Both the position numbers and the translations under genes were made by a program. From assembly GCF_000765235.1 (NCBI RefSeq), contig NZ_JPJG01000002.1, positions 1 to 64,000 of the forward strand: a DNA stretch of 64,000 nt, in the 5' to 3' direction. The notes beneath the pieces were generated by a model. The model searched no databases. It saw only the letters and a list, made by a program, of their open reading frames with translations, and was not told the origin of the DNA. Shown piece after piece: positions 26,759-35,169 of this stretch. Positions within the stretch are counted from its first letter, which is position 1. Every line of letters starts with the position of its first letter. This stretch comes from Oscillibacter sp. ER4. Its GTDB lineage: Bacteria; Bacillota; Clostridia; Oscillospirales; Oscillospiraceae.

Positions 26759-27311
26759 CTTCCTCTGCGATCGCCCATATGACGGGAAAAGCGAAAAAGA
26801 GGCGCGATTTTTGTGACCTTTGCCAACAAAAATCAAAAAATCAGGTTGACATAAATGGATTTCAATAAATGAATTTTCAAAAAGTCAAACTTGCATATTT
26901 TGGCATTGCGCCACACTGCTAAGACGGCTTTTCGTCCCCTGCGCCCTTTCCTGGGCGCAGGGGGCGCTCCTTTGCTGACCGAGGGAAGGGAGCGCACGGC
27001 AGAGAAGCAAAAAAGCCAGTGTTTGCAGGGCTTTCCGCGTTTTTGCCGCCTTGCGGGGCGGGAGCGGGACACACCCGGCCTGCTCCCAAGAGTTTTTTGC
27101 CCGCTCGGACGGGACAAAGAGCGTCGGCAGGTGCGCCGCCTCTTCGACGCCGAGATGGCGGCGAGGCGGGGGAGAGGGGTGACGATGGTTTACATAAATC
27201 GAGAAAATCACGAATCCGATGACTTAAATAGCAACTTTTAGAAGATGGAAATAAGAAAAATATCGAAGATTTTATAAAATACAGAACTTTTGGCGAACAA
27301 ACGGCGGAAAC
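26759..27311. other. Hairpin-rich intergenic region without a recognised gene
   Basis: About 550 bases. It contains a TTGACA at 26846 with a weak ATGAAT at 26869 (17-base spacing), then strong stems: CCCTGCGCCC-tttcct-GGGCGCAGGG near 26938-26964, GCTCC...GGGAGC just after, and CGCCGCC...GGCGGCG near 27139-27165. A TTG-initiated 116-codon frame lacks a ribosome binding site and domain features. A structured transcript is conceivable but no known RNA family was recognised. Confidence 0.5.
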
Positions 27312-27340
27312 TTGACAAATCCTTTTTCAGGCGGTATACT
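27312..27340 (+). promoter_or_regulatory. Promoter of the G5/3D-domain protein gene
   Basis: TTGACA at 27312-27317, 17-base spacer, TATACT at 27335-27340. The leader then contains GGAAAAG-TTACA-ttt-TGTAA-TCTTTTCC, an extended inverted repeat at 27354-27381. Confidence 0.9.
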
Positions 27341-27447
27341 GCCAGCAAGTTTTGGAAAAGTTACATTTTGTAATCTTTTCCGGACGCAGCGCACTTCCCC
27401 GCTGCGCGAAGCTGCGGCGGCTCACGCCGCGAAAAAAGGAGTATCCC

Positions 27448-28467
27448 ATGCAGAAGTTTTTGAAAAATTTGTTCACAGCCCAGCGCTGCCGCAGAGCGAT
27501 GTTCTTTCTGCTCTTCGCGGCTGTGATGCTGCTGAACAGTTCGCCCGAGCTGCGCGCGGACGCGCTGTACCTCATCGCCGACGGCGATACGGTCAGCGTG
27601 CTCGACGGCACAACGGACATCCCGCAGGAGCGCGTCATTGTCACCGGCGCGCAGAGCGGTGACGCGGAAGTCACACTTCCTGCCGGTGAAAAGGTGACGG
27701 TGACGCACGGCGACGACATCGAATACGCCACCACGAGAAACGGCGAGCGCGTCAGCGAGCTGCTGCGCCGTTTGCAGATCTCGGTCAGCCCGCTTGAGAT
27801 GGTGCTGGTCGACGTCACGGAGGAAGAGGTCGAGATCACCGTTGCCTCTGACTTCACCTACTATGAGACCGCCACCGAGGCGGCTCCCCACACCACGCTG
27901 ACCTCCACGTCGTACCGCATCCCCAAGGGCGAGACGCAGGTCGTCCAGCAGGGCATCGACGGCACGCGCGACGTCGTTTATGAGGTCGTGTATGCCGACG
28001 GCCAGTTCGTCTCCCGCCAGGCGGTGGAGGAGAAGAACGACACCTCCGTCGCGGAGATCACCTACACCGGCACGCTCGTCGACAAGGCACAGAGCGGCGA
28101 CACGGTCAAGTCCGTTGTCACCGAGAGCGACGGCAGCGGCTATCTTCTGATGAAGTCCGGCGATTCCGTCCACTTCTCCGGCTCGATGAAGGTCACCTGC
28201 ACGGCCTATACCGCGGGCTACGGCGGCGTGGGCACCAGAACGGCCACGGGCACGACGGTCCACGTCGGCACCGTCGCAGTGGATAAGAAGGTCATTCCCC
28301 TCGGTACCGAGATGTTCATCGTCGGCTCGTCGGGCTACACCTACGGCAACGCTGTGGCTGAGGACACCGGCGTGCGCGGCGCGGCGATCGACCTCTATAT
28401 GAACTCCTATCAGGAGTGCAAGCAATTCGGCCGCCAGAAGAACTCGACGGTCTACTTCCTCGACTGA
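27448..28467 (+). CDS. Cell-wall protein with G5 and 3D domains (YabE/RpfB-like)
   Basis: 339 residues. A basic N-terminus with one hydrophobic segment (MFFLLFAAVMLLN) serves as signal or anchor. A ubiquitin-like DUF348 region follows (about 40-140), then a G5 domain (about 150-230; IPKGETQVVQQGIDGTR) and a C-terminal 3D domain (about 245-339) with AYTAGYGG, VDKKVIPLGT and the aspartate-containing EDTG and AIDLYM motifs that name the family. Such proteins act on peptidoglycan, as lytic transglycosylase-like enzymes related to MltA. The ATG at 27448 has AAAAAGGAG upstream; the earlier in-frame ATG lies inside the leader. Confidence 0.9.
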   Translation: MQKFLKNLFTAQRCRRAMFFLLFAAVMLLNSSPELRADALYLIADGDTVSVLDGTTDIPQERVIVTGAQSGDAEVTLPAGEKVTVTHGDDIEYATTRNGERVSELLRRLQISVSPLEMVLVDVTEEEVEITVASDFTYYETATEAAPHTTLTSTSYRIPKGETQVVQQGIDGTRDVVYEVVYADGQFVSRQAVEEKNDTSVAEITYTGTLVDKAQSGDTVKSVVTESDGSGYLLMKSGDSVHFSGSMKVTCTAYTAGYGGVGTRTATGTTVHVGTVAVDKKVIPLGTEMFIVGSSGYTYGNAVAEDTGVRGAAIDLYMNSYQECKQFGRQKNSTVYFLD

Positions 28468-28500
28468 GCGGGGCGGTTTGTCGAATAGTACGATAAATGT

Positions 28501-28540
28501 ATGTTCCGGATGCGTATGTTGCGCATCCGGAACATTTACT
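28501..28540 (+). terminator. Hairpin after the 3D-domain gene
   Basis: ATGTTCCGGATGCG / CGCATCCGGAACAT, a 14-base-pair stem followed by TTACTTTATT; probable terminator overlapping the next promoter. Confidence 0.8.
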
Positions 28541-28563
28541 TTATTGCAGTGACATGATACAAT
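28535..28563 (+). promoter_or_regulatory. Promoter of the ACT/UPF0210 pair
   Basis: TTTACT at 28535-28540, 17-base spacer, TACAAT at 28558-28563. Confidence 0.7.
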
Positions 28564-28593
28564 TACCGGAAGAAACCGAAAGGAGAACACAGG

Positions 28594-28863
28594 ATGAAAG
28601 CCATTATCACGGTACTGGGAAAAGATCAGGTCGGTATTATCGCGGGCGTCAGCTCGCTGCTGGCAAAGTGGAACGTGAACGTTCTGGATATCAGCCAGAC
28701 GATTTTGCAGGAAAATTTCACCATGGTCATGCTGGCGGATCTCGAAAATTGTTCGCTCTCTTTTACGGAACTGACGGAAAAGCTGAGCGCCCTCGGCGCG
28801 GAGATGGACATTGCGATCCGCATGCAGCGGGAGGACATCTTCAACGCGATGCACAAGATCTGA
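28594..28863 (+). CDS. ACT domain protein (UPF0237)
   Basis: 89 residues, a single ACT domain (ITVLGKDQVGIIAGVSSLLA then VLDISQTILQENFTMVM), shown by its key motif GKDQVGIIAGV. ACT domains bind amino acids or other small ligands and usually regulate enzymes. This stand-alone form is nearly always encoded directly upstream of a UPF0210/PFL-like gene, as here with an 18-base gap, so the two proteins probably work together. AAAGGAG precedes the ATG. Confidence 0.93.
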   Translation: MKAIITVLGKDQVGIIAGVSSLLAKWNVNVLDISQTILQENFTMVMLADLENCSLSFTELTEKLSALGAEMDIAIRMQREDIFNAMHKI

Positions 28864-28881
28864 GCGAGGAGGGAAAGAACC

Positions 28882-30240
28882 ATGCTAAGCCGCAATGATA
28901 TTCTGGAAACGATCCGTATGATCGACCAGCAGCATCTGGATATCCGCACGATCACGATGGGCATCTCGCTCCTCTCCTGTGCGGACAGCAGCGCGGAGCG
29001 TGCGTGTGAAAAGATCTACGACAAGATCGGCCGCTATGCAGAGCGCCTGGTCGCAACGGGAGAAGAGATCGAGCGGGAATTTGGCATTCCCATCGTCAAT
29101 AAGCGGGTTTCCGTCACACCCATCGCGCTGGTCGCCGCCGCGTCGGAGACGGAAGACTATGTCCCGTTTGCCAAGGCGTTTGACCGCGCGGCCAAAAATG
29201 TCGGCGTTAACTTTATTGGCGGTTTTTCGGCGCTTGTGCAAAAGGGCATGACGGACGCCGACCAGAAGCTGATCGCTGCGATCCCCGAGGCGCTGGCCTG
29301 TACGGACCTTGTGTGCTCGTCGGTCAATGTCGGCTCGTCCAAGGCGGGAATCAACATGGACGCCGTCGCCCTGATGGGGCAGACGGTGAAAAAGACGGCA
29401 GCGCTCACGGAAAAGCAGGGCGGCTTTGGCTGCGCCAAGCTTGTGATCTTCTGCAATGCGGTAGAGGATAACCCCTTCATGGCGGGCGCGTTCCACGGCG
29501 TGGGCGAGCCGGAGAAAGTGATCAACGTCGGCGTTTCCGGGCCGGGCGTTGTGTATCACGCGCTGCAAAGCGTCAAGGGCCAGCCGTTCGACGTGGTGGC
29601 GGAGACCGTGAAGAAAACGGCGTTCCGCATCACGCGCATGGGTCAGCTCGTCGCGCAGGAGGCGAGCCGCAGGCTCGATACGCCGTTTGGCATTGTCGAT
29701 CTTTCCCTTGCGCCCACGCCCGCCGTCGGCGACAGCGTGGCCCGCATTCTGGAGGAAATGGGGCTTGAGGTTTGCGGCACACACGGTACGACCGCCGCGC
29801 TCGCCCTGCTCAACGACGCGGTGAAAAAAGGCGGCGTGATGGCGTCCTCCTCGGTGGGCGGCTTATCCGGAGCATTTATCCCCGTCAGCGAGGACGAGGG
29901 CATGATCGCCGCGGCGTCGTCCGGCGCGCTGACGCTCGACAAGCTGGAGGCGATGACCTGCGTGTGCTCCGTAGGACTTGACATGATCGCGCTTCCGGGC
30001 GACACGAGCGCAGAGACCATTGCTGCCATCATCGCCGATGAGGCGGCCATCGGCATGATCAACACAAAGACGACTGCGGTGCGCGTCATCCCTGCGCCTG
30101 GCTGTAAGGTGGGCGACACGGTGGAGTTCGGCGGACTTCTCGGCTCGGCACCGGTGCAGGCGGTCCACCCTTATTCGAGCGCGGAGTTCATTGCGCGCGG
30201 CGGCAGAATTCCCGCGCCGCTGCACAGCCTGAAGAACTGA
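28882..30240 (+). CDS. UPF0210 (DUF711, PFL-like) family protein
   Basis: 452 residues, full length. Recognisable family segments are [13 protein letters not shown] near the N-terminus, [31 protein letters not shown] and [22 protein letters not shown]. The family has a pyruvate-formate-lyase-like fold but lacks a glycyl-radical site, and its reaction is unknown. It is co-transcribed with the ACT protein, which may sense its ligand. GGAGGG precedes the ATG. Confidence 0.94.
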   Translation: MLSRNDILETIRMIDQQHLDIRTITMGISLLSCADSSAERACEKIYDKIGRYAERLVATGEEIEREFGIPIVNKRVSVTPIALVAAASETEDYVPFAKAFDRAAKNVGVNFIGGFSALVQKGMTDADQKLIAAIPEALACTDLVCSSVNVGSSKAGINMDAVALMGQTVKKTAALTEKQGGFGCAKLVIFCNAVEDNPFMAGAFHGVGEPEKVINVGVSGPGVVYHALQSVKGQPFDVVAETVKKTAFRITRMGQLVAQEASRRLDTPFGIVDLSLAPTPAVGDSVARILEEMGLEVCGTHGTTAALALLNDAVKKGGVMASSSVGGLSGAFIPVSEDEGMIAAASSGALTLDKLEAMTCVCSVGLDMIALPGDTSAETIAAIIADEAAIGMINTKTTAVRVIPAPGCKVGDTVEFGGLLGSAPVQAVHPYSSAEFIARGGRIPAPLHSLKN

Positions 30241-30241
30241 A

Positions 30242-30274
30242 AAAAGCGGACAGCCTTGACTGTCCGCTTTTTTA
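30242..30274. terminator. Bidirectional terminator
   Basis: AAAGCGGACAG / CTGTCCGCTTT stem with a 6-base loop; A run on the left and T run on the right serve UPF0210 (+) and the TauE-like gene (-). Confidence 0.93.
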
Positions 30275-30290
30275 TATAGAATTCGTCTTT

Positions 30291-31064
30291 TCAAAACAGC
30301 AGCTCGTAGCCCATCTTGATGAAGAGAAGCCCCAGCACGACAAAGATCATGCCGCGCACGCGCTTGCTGCCACCCTTCATGGCGTAGCGCGCGCCGCAGT
30401 AGGCGCCCAGCATATTGCAGGCCGCCGCGGGGAGCGCCAGCAGCCACCAGACCTTGCCGCTGAAGATGAACAGCACCGCCGAGGCGACGTTGGAGCAGAG
30501 GTTTGCGATCTTCGCGCAGCCCGACGCCGTGAGGAGGTCCATCGAAAGTGCCATCGTAAACGCCATGATCATAAACGTGCCCGTGCCCGGGCCGATGAGC
30601 CCGTCATAGCAGCCAAGACCCAAACCGATGAGCGCGGCGCGCGTCATCTCCTGCTGCGGCGTGTACTCGCGCGCGGGTGCGTCATTTTCCTTGCCGAAGT
30701 CCTTTTTGAGCATCAGCAGGATGGCCGCGCAGGGCAGCGCGACGAGCATCATGATCTTCAGAATGTCCTCGTTGATGAGCAGAGCGATCTTTGTGCCGAT
30801 GGCCGCGCCGAGCAGTGCGCCGATCCCCGAGACGATGGCGGGACGCAGCAGGACCTTGCCGCCGCGAAAGTATTTGAACGAGGCGAGCGCCGTGCCGGTG
30901 CCGTTGACGACCTTGTTTGTCCCCATTGCAAGATGCGCGGGGATACCGGCCATCAGATAGGCGGGAAGCGTGATGAGTCCGCCGCCGCCGGCGACGGAGT
31001 CGACAAAGCCGCCAAGAAAGATGAGCGGCAGAACAACGATCAGAATTTGCGGTGTGAGCTCCAT
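30291..31064 (-). CDS. TauE/SafE-family sulfite exporter-like membrane protein
   Basis: 257 residues with about eight membrane segments in two repeats. Family signatures: GGFVDSVAGGGGLITLP near the N-terminus with KVVNGTGT after it, and the second-repeat motif GCYDGLIGPGTGTFM. Members export organosulfur or sulfite anions, but the substrate here is undetermined. ATG at 31064 with GAGGGAG upstream; the extension to 31097 has no support. Monocistronic. Confidence 0.92.
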   Translation of the reverse strand: MELTPQILIVVLPLIFLGGFVDSVAGGGGLITLPAYLMAGIPAHLAMGTNKVVNGTGTALASFKYFRGGKVLLRPAIVSGIGALLGAAIGTKIALLINEDILKIMMLVALPCAAILLMLKKDFGKENDAPAREYTPQQEMTRAALIGLGLGCYDGLIGPGTGTFMIMAFTMALSMDLLTASGCAKIANLCSNVASAVLFIFSGKVWWLLALPAAACNMLGAYCGARYAMKGGSKRVRGMIFVVLGLLFIKMGYELLF

Positions 31065-31195
31065 GAAAGTCTCCCTCTTTTCCTGAGATTTCTGCATTTT
31101 ATCACACGGGAAAAATTTTTACTACTCTTTTGCGCAAAATATGGTAGAATCATTTTACAATTTTTTACGCCCAGCGCGCAGAAAGGAACCACGCT

Positions 31196-32056
31196 ATGGA
31201 ACGCAATGACAAAGCTGCCATCGAGGCGCTCTTAAAGCGCCACGGTTTTCATTTTTCCAAGTCCATGGGGCAGAATTTTTTGATCGACCCCGCCATCCCC
31301 TATGAGATCGCCGAGAGCTCGCGCGCAAACGAGCAGAACGGCGTGCTCGAGATCGGCCCTGGCATCGGCGCACTGAGCCACGAGCTCTGCGAGCGCGCGG
31401 GCAAGGTGGTGGCCGTGGAGCTTGACAAGACGCTGCTGCCGATCCTGGACGAGACCATGGCGCGCTTTGACAACTTCGAGGTCGTGTCCGCCGATATTTT
31501 GAAAACCGATATCCCTGCGCTTGTGCGTGAGAAATTCGCAGGCCTCACGCCCATCGTGTGCGCAAACCTGCCCTACAACATCACGACGCCCGCCATCACC
31601 GCGCTCATCGAGTCGAAGTGCTTCGAGAGCATCACGGTGCTGGTGCAGAAGGAGGTCGCCGAGCGCCTCTGCGCCGCGCCGGGCACGAGCGCCTACGGCG
31701 CGTTCTCCGTCTTCATGCAATACTACACGGAGCCGGAATACCTTTTCGCTGTGCCGCGCGAGTGCTTCGAGCCGCAGCCGAAGGTCACGTCCGCCGTGCT
31801 GCGCGCCGTCGTGCGCAAGGAGCCGCCGGTCGAGGTTGAGGACGAGAAGTTCTTCTTCCGCGTGGTGTACGCCGCATTTGCCCTGCGGCGCAAGACGCTT
31901 GTCAACAGCCTGATGACGGCGTTCGGCAGCCAGCTCACAAAAGAGCAGGTCACGCAGGCGGTCACGTCCTGCGGCTTAGAGGCCAACATCCGCGGCGAGC
32001 GGCTGGGGCTCAGTGAATTCGCCGCGCTGTCCGCCGAGATCGCCGCATTACTGTGA
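31196..32056 (+). CDS. rsmA: 16S rRNA dimethyladenosine transferase
   Basis: 286 residues. SAM-binding motif LEIGPGIGALSHEL, catalytic NLPYNITTP (N-L-P-Y type) and the C-terminal helical domain with LRRKTLVNSL. RsmA (KsgA) dimethylates two adjacent adenines in helix 45 of 16S rRNA during late 30S maturation. GAAAGGAACC precedes the ATG. It is the third 30S-maturation gene in the window besides ybeY and era, although not in one operon with them. Confidence 0.97.
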   Translation: MERNDKAAIEALLKRHGFHFSKSMGQNFLIDPAIPYEIAESSRANEQNGVLEIGPGIGALSHELCERAGKVVAVELDKTLLPILDETMARFDNFEVVSADILKTDIPALVREKFAGLTPIVCANLPYNITTPAITALIESKCFESITVLVQKEVAERLCAAPGTSAYGAFSVFMQYYTEPEYLFAVPRECFEPQPKVTSAVLRAVVRKEPPVEVEDEKFFFRVVYAAFALRRKTLVNSLMTAFGSQLTKEQVTQAVTSCGLEANIRGERLGLSEFAALSAEIAALL

Positions 32057-32098
32057 CAGCACAGAAGCATCTATTCAAAAAATTGATAAACCATATGG

Positions 32099-32127
32099 TT
32101 GCTATTGATAAGACATTCTGCTACAAT
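32099..32127 (+). promoter_or_regulatory. Promoter of pckG
   Basis: TTGCTA at 32099-32104, 17-base spacer, TACAAT at 32122-32127; leader of about 150 bases without a recognised riboswitch. Confidence 0.7.
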
Positions 32128-32282
32128 TTTCGGCAGAAAGGAGTCAAACTCAATAGCAGCCATTTTTCCTGTGCATCGGTTAGCTCCCTGCCGCCCCAAA
32201 GCGGCACAGCACACCTCACAAGACGCGGTGCAAAATTTTTCTTTTTCATTACACCGTGAACATGCTACGAGGGAAAGAACAA

Positions 32283-34070
32283 ATGACGAATTTGACGAAC
32301 AACAAGGCCGTTTTGTCGTGGATCGACGAAATGACCGCCATCACCAAGCCGGACAAGATTGTCTGGATCACGGGGGAAGAGGAACAGCTCGACGCGCTGC
32401 GCGAGCAGGCCGTCAAGGAGGGCATCCTCATCAAGCTCAACCCGGACAAGCTCCCGGGATGCTACCTGCACCGCACCGACCCCGACGACGTGGCGCGCGT
32501 GGAGGACCGCACGTTCATCTGCTGTGAAAAGGAAGAGGACGCAGGCCCCACGAACCACTGGGTAGAGCCCAAGGAAATGTACGAAAGAATGTACGCGCTG
32601 GCCGACGGCGCCTATAAGGGCCGCACCATGTACATCATCCCGTACTCCATGTCCATCATCGGCTCTCCGTTCGCCAAATACGGCTTTGAACTGACCGACT
32701 CCATTTACGTCGTGCTCAACATGCACATCATGACCCGCATCGGCAAGGCCGTGTGCGACGCGCTCGGCGACGATGAGGGCTTTATCAAGGGCCTGCACTG
32801 CCAGTGCAACCTCGACAAGGACAACAAGTACATCGTCCACTTCCCGCAGGACAATACGATCATCTCGATGAACTCGAACTATGGCGGAAACGTGCTTCAG
32901 GGCAAGAAGTGCTTCGCGCTGCGCATCGCCTCGAACCTCGGCCGTCAGGAGGGCTGGATGGCCGAGCACATGCTGATCCTCGGCATCCAGAACCCGCGCG
33001 GCGAGATCAAGTACATCTCCGCCGCCTTTCCCTCCGCCTGCGGCAAGACGAACCTCGCCATGCTCATCCCGCCCGAGGGCCTGCAGCGCTGGGGCTGGCG
33101 CGTCTGGTGCGTGGGCGACGATATCGCGTGGCTGCGCGTCGGCAAGGACGGCAGACTCTGGGCCGTGAACCCCGAAAACGGCTTTTTCGGCGTTGCGCCC
33201 GGCACATCCATGAAGTCGAACCCCAACGCGCTCATTTCCACGCACAAGGACACAATCTTTACGAACGTCGCGCTTGACCTCAGCGACAACACCGTCTGGT
33301 GGGAGGGACTCAACAAGACGCCACCCGCGCGCGCCATCGACTGGCGCGGCCGTCCCTGGACGCCGCAGAGCCCTGAAAAGGCCGCGCACCCCAACAGCCG
33401 CTTCACCGCGCCCGCGCGCAACTGCCCGTGTCTGAGCCCCGAGTTCGACAATCCCGAGGGCGTACCCATCAGCGCCATCGTCTTCGGCGGCCGCCGCGCG
33501 AAGACCGCGCCGCTGGTCTACCAGTCCTTCAACTGGCAGCACGGCGTGTTTATCGGCTCAATCATGGCGTCGGAGACCACCGCCGCGGCGACGGGCCGCG
33601 TCGGCGTTGTGCGCCGCGACCCGATGGCGATGCTGCCGTTCTGCGGCTACCACATGGGCGACTACTGGCAGCACTGGCTCGACATGGGCAAGAAAATCCC
33701 CAAGCCGCCGAAGATCTTCAACGTCAACTGGTTCCGCACCGACGAGGACGGCAACTTCGCCTGGCCCGGCTTTGGCGACAATATGCGTGTTTTACAATGG
33801 ATCATCTCGCGCGCCGACGATGAGATCGGCGCGGCGGAGACCGCGCTCGGCTACGAGCCCAACACCCACGATATCGACATGGAGGGGCTTGAAATGTCGA
33901 TGTACGACATGCGCCGCCTGCTCTCGGTCGACCGCGAGCTCTGGCTCCAGGAGTGCGAGGACGCGCGTGAGTATTACGAGAAGATCGGCAAGGTGCCGCC
34001 TGAGCTCTACGAAGAGCTCGACGCGCTCGAAATGAGATTGAACCGCGGCTACAAGGTCAAGCACGAATAA
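32283..34070 (+). CDS. pckG: Phosphoenolpyruvate carboxykinase (GTP)
   Basis: 595 residues, the length of the GTP-dependent class. The nucleotide-binding loop reads FPSACGKTNLAM, the GTP-PEPCK signature, and FGGRRAKTAPLVYQS and PMAMLPFCGYHMGDYW are also diagnostic. It interconverts oxaloacetate and PEP with GTP/GDP; in anaerobes it often runs towards oxaloacetate for fermentation to succinate or propionate, or serves gluconeogenesis feeding glycogen. ATG at 32283 has GAGGGAAAG upstream; the ATG at 32256 does not. Confidence 0.96.
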   Translation: MTNLTNNKAVLSWIDEMTAITKPDKIVWITGEEEQLDALREQAVKEGILIKLNPDKLPGCYLHRTDPDDVARVEDRTFICCEKEEDAGPTNHWVEPKEMYERMYALADGAYKGRTMYIIPYSMSIIGSPFAKYGFELTDSIYVVLNMHIMTRIGKAVCDALGDDEGFIKGLHCQCNLDKDNKYIVHFPQDNTIISMNSNYGGNVLQGKKCFALRIASNLGRQEGWMAEHMLILGIQNPRGEIKYISAAFPSACGKTNLAMLIPPEGLQRWGWRVWCVGDDIAWLRVGKDGRLWAVNPENGFFGVAPGTSMKSNPNALISTHKDTIFTNVALDLSDNTVWWEGLNKTPPARAIDWRGRPWTPQSPEKAAHPNSRFTAPARNCPCLSPEFDNPEGVPISAIVFGGRRAKTAPLVYQSFNWQHGVFIGSIMASETTAAATGRVGVVRRDPMAMLPFCGYHMGDYWQHWLDMGKKIPKPPKIFNVNWFRTDEDGNFAWPGFGDNMRVLQWIISRADDEIGAAETALGYEPNTHDIDMEGLEMSMYDMRRLLSVDRELWLQECEDAREYYEKIGKVPPELYEELDALEMRLNRGYKVKHE

Positions 34071-34083
34071 AACGAAGCAACGC

Positions 34084-34118
34084 AAAAAAGGAACCGCTCG
34101 AAGAGCGGTTCCTTTTTA
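34084..34118 (+). terminator. Terminator of pckG
   Basis: AAAAGGAACCGCTC / GAGCGGTTCCTTTT hairpin with T run; it forms the outer edge of repeat B1. Confidence 0.93.
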
Positions 34119-34309
34119 CGTAAAGAGCCTCGCAGAGTTTGCGCCGCGCACGGCGCAAATAAATCGAAATTTGTTTTTCGCCGCGACAAGTGCGTGGCGA
34201 AAAACACTTTGCGCGGAGCGAGCGTCGAATTGGCCGCATTATGCGGCCAACCGAGGCGCAGAGCGCAGCGAAACTTTCTCAAGAAAGCGGCTTCACCGCT
34301 TTCTTGAAG
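34118..34309 (-). repeat. Family B structured repeat, copy B1
   Basis: Non-coding. Read on the minus strand: CAAGAAAGCGG hairpin (34280-34306), TGGCCGCAT hairpin, CGACGCTCGCTCCGCGCAA block, variable stem GTTTTTCGCC / GGCGAAAAAC (34173-34182 / 34196-34205), TTTATTT, GCGCC-gtgc-GGCGC hairpin and the end block AAACTCTGCGAGGCTCTTT. Order and blocks match B2 and B3 although stem sequences differ. Confidence 0.85.
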
Positions 34310-35158
34310 CTATCTTACGACGCCAAACTGGAAGAGATAGTCTCTCCACATCGGATAGTACGCGGCCTTGACGTGGACGCCGTCGCCGGAGTATTCCGGC
34401 GTCAGCGCGCCGGTAGAGTCGTCGAAGACGGGATTGCAGTCGATATAGAAGACCGTTTCGTTGTCGGCGAGCTTTTGGAGCTCGGCGTTGCGTGCGTCGA
34501 TGGTCGAATTCTTAAAGAACGTCGCGTCGGACTTTTCCTGCGTCGTGTGGAAAATGGCCTGCAAAAAGATGATGGCGTCAGGCTGGAGCTCGCGCACTTC
34601 GTCGAGCAGGACCTTGTACTGTGCGGCCCAGCTCTCCGCCGTGCCGGTACCGAGCTCGTTGATGCCGAGCATCAGGTAAATTTTGCCGTAGTGCTTGCCG
34701 GAGAGCGCCTGCGCAAGCGTCTGCTTGCCGGGGAACTCCGCCTTTTCGACCGCCGACCAGACCGTCAGGCCGTTGTGGCAGAGGTAGTCGGCGTTATTGA
34801 GGCCCGCATAGTCCTTGAAGCCGTCGGTGTGCGAGTCGCCGATGAACAGCGCGTCGTCAAAGTAGCTCGCGTCCACCGTGGTGAAGGGGGAGTCGGGCTC
34901 TTCCGGTTCGGGCTCCGGTTCCGGGTCCGGAAGCGGAGCGGGGTCTGGGACGGGAGGAGGTTCGGGCGCTTTGGGCTCGCTCCACGGGTAGACCCCGTCT
35001 GCGGCCGCTGTGGCCATTGCCGCGACGGGCGGCGTCGCGGCATCCAGTTTTTCAAGATAATCCTGATACACGCCGGTGGGATCGAGCGCGGCGTAAGCGT
35101 TGAGCGCCAGCGCGCTGACAAAGCACAGCGGCAGCAGGAAAAAGGGACGAGAGGACAT
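34310..35158 (-). CDS. SGNH/GDSL-type hydrolase, membrane-anchored
   Basis: 282 residues. N-terminal hydrophobic segment, then a proline/glutamate-rich linker (about 65-110, repeated PEP and PDP units), then an SGNH domain: block I FIGDSHTDGF with the nucleophile Ser, block III-like MLGINELG, and block V D-G-V-H near the C-terminus. Such enzymes add or remove acyl groups on envelope polysaccharides. It is 11 bases from the MBOAT gene upstream in the same operon, the classic AlgI/DltB plus SGNH pairing for O-acetylation. ATG at 35158 has AAGGAG upstream. Confidence 0.9.
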   Translation of the reverse strand: MSSRPFFLLPLCFVSALALNAYAALDPTGVYQDYLEKLDAATPPVAAMATAAADGVYPWSEPKAPEPPPVPDPAPLPDPEPEPEPEEPDSPFTTVDASYFDDALFIGDSHTDGFKDYAGLNNADYLCHNGLTVWSAVEKAEFPGKQTLAQALSGKHYGKIYLMLGINELGTGTAESWAAQYKVLLDEVRELQPDAIIFLQAIFHTTQEKSDATFFKNSTIDARNAELQKLADNETVFYIDCNPVFDDSTGALTPEYSGDGVHVKAAYYPMWRDYLFQFGVVR

Positions 35159-35169
35159 GAAAGGTCTCC

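Noticed and set aside
26891-27241. 116-codon frame in the uvrC downstream region
   Set aside because: TTG start without ribosome binding site, strong hairpins inside, no recognisable product.
26838-27311. c-di-AMP (ydaO-type) riboswitch before the 3D-domain gene, which is often found upstream of such genes
   Set aside because: The conserved ydaO core motifs could not be found and the gene's own promoter at 27312-27340 lies downstream of this region.
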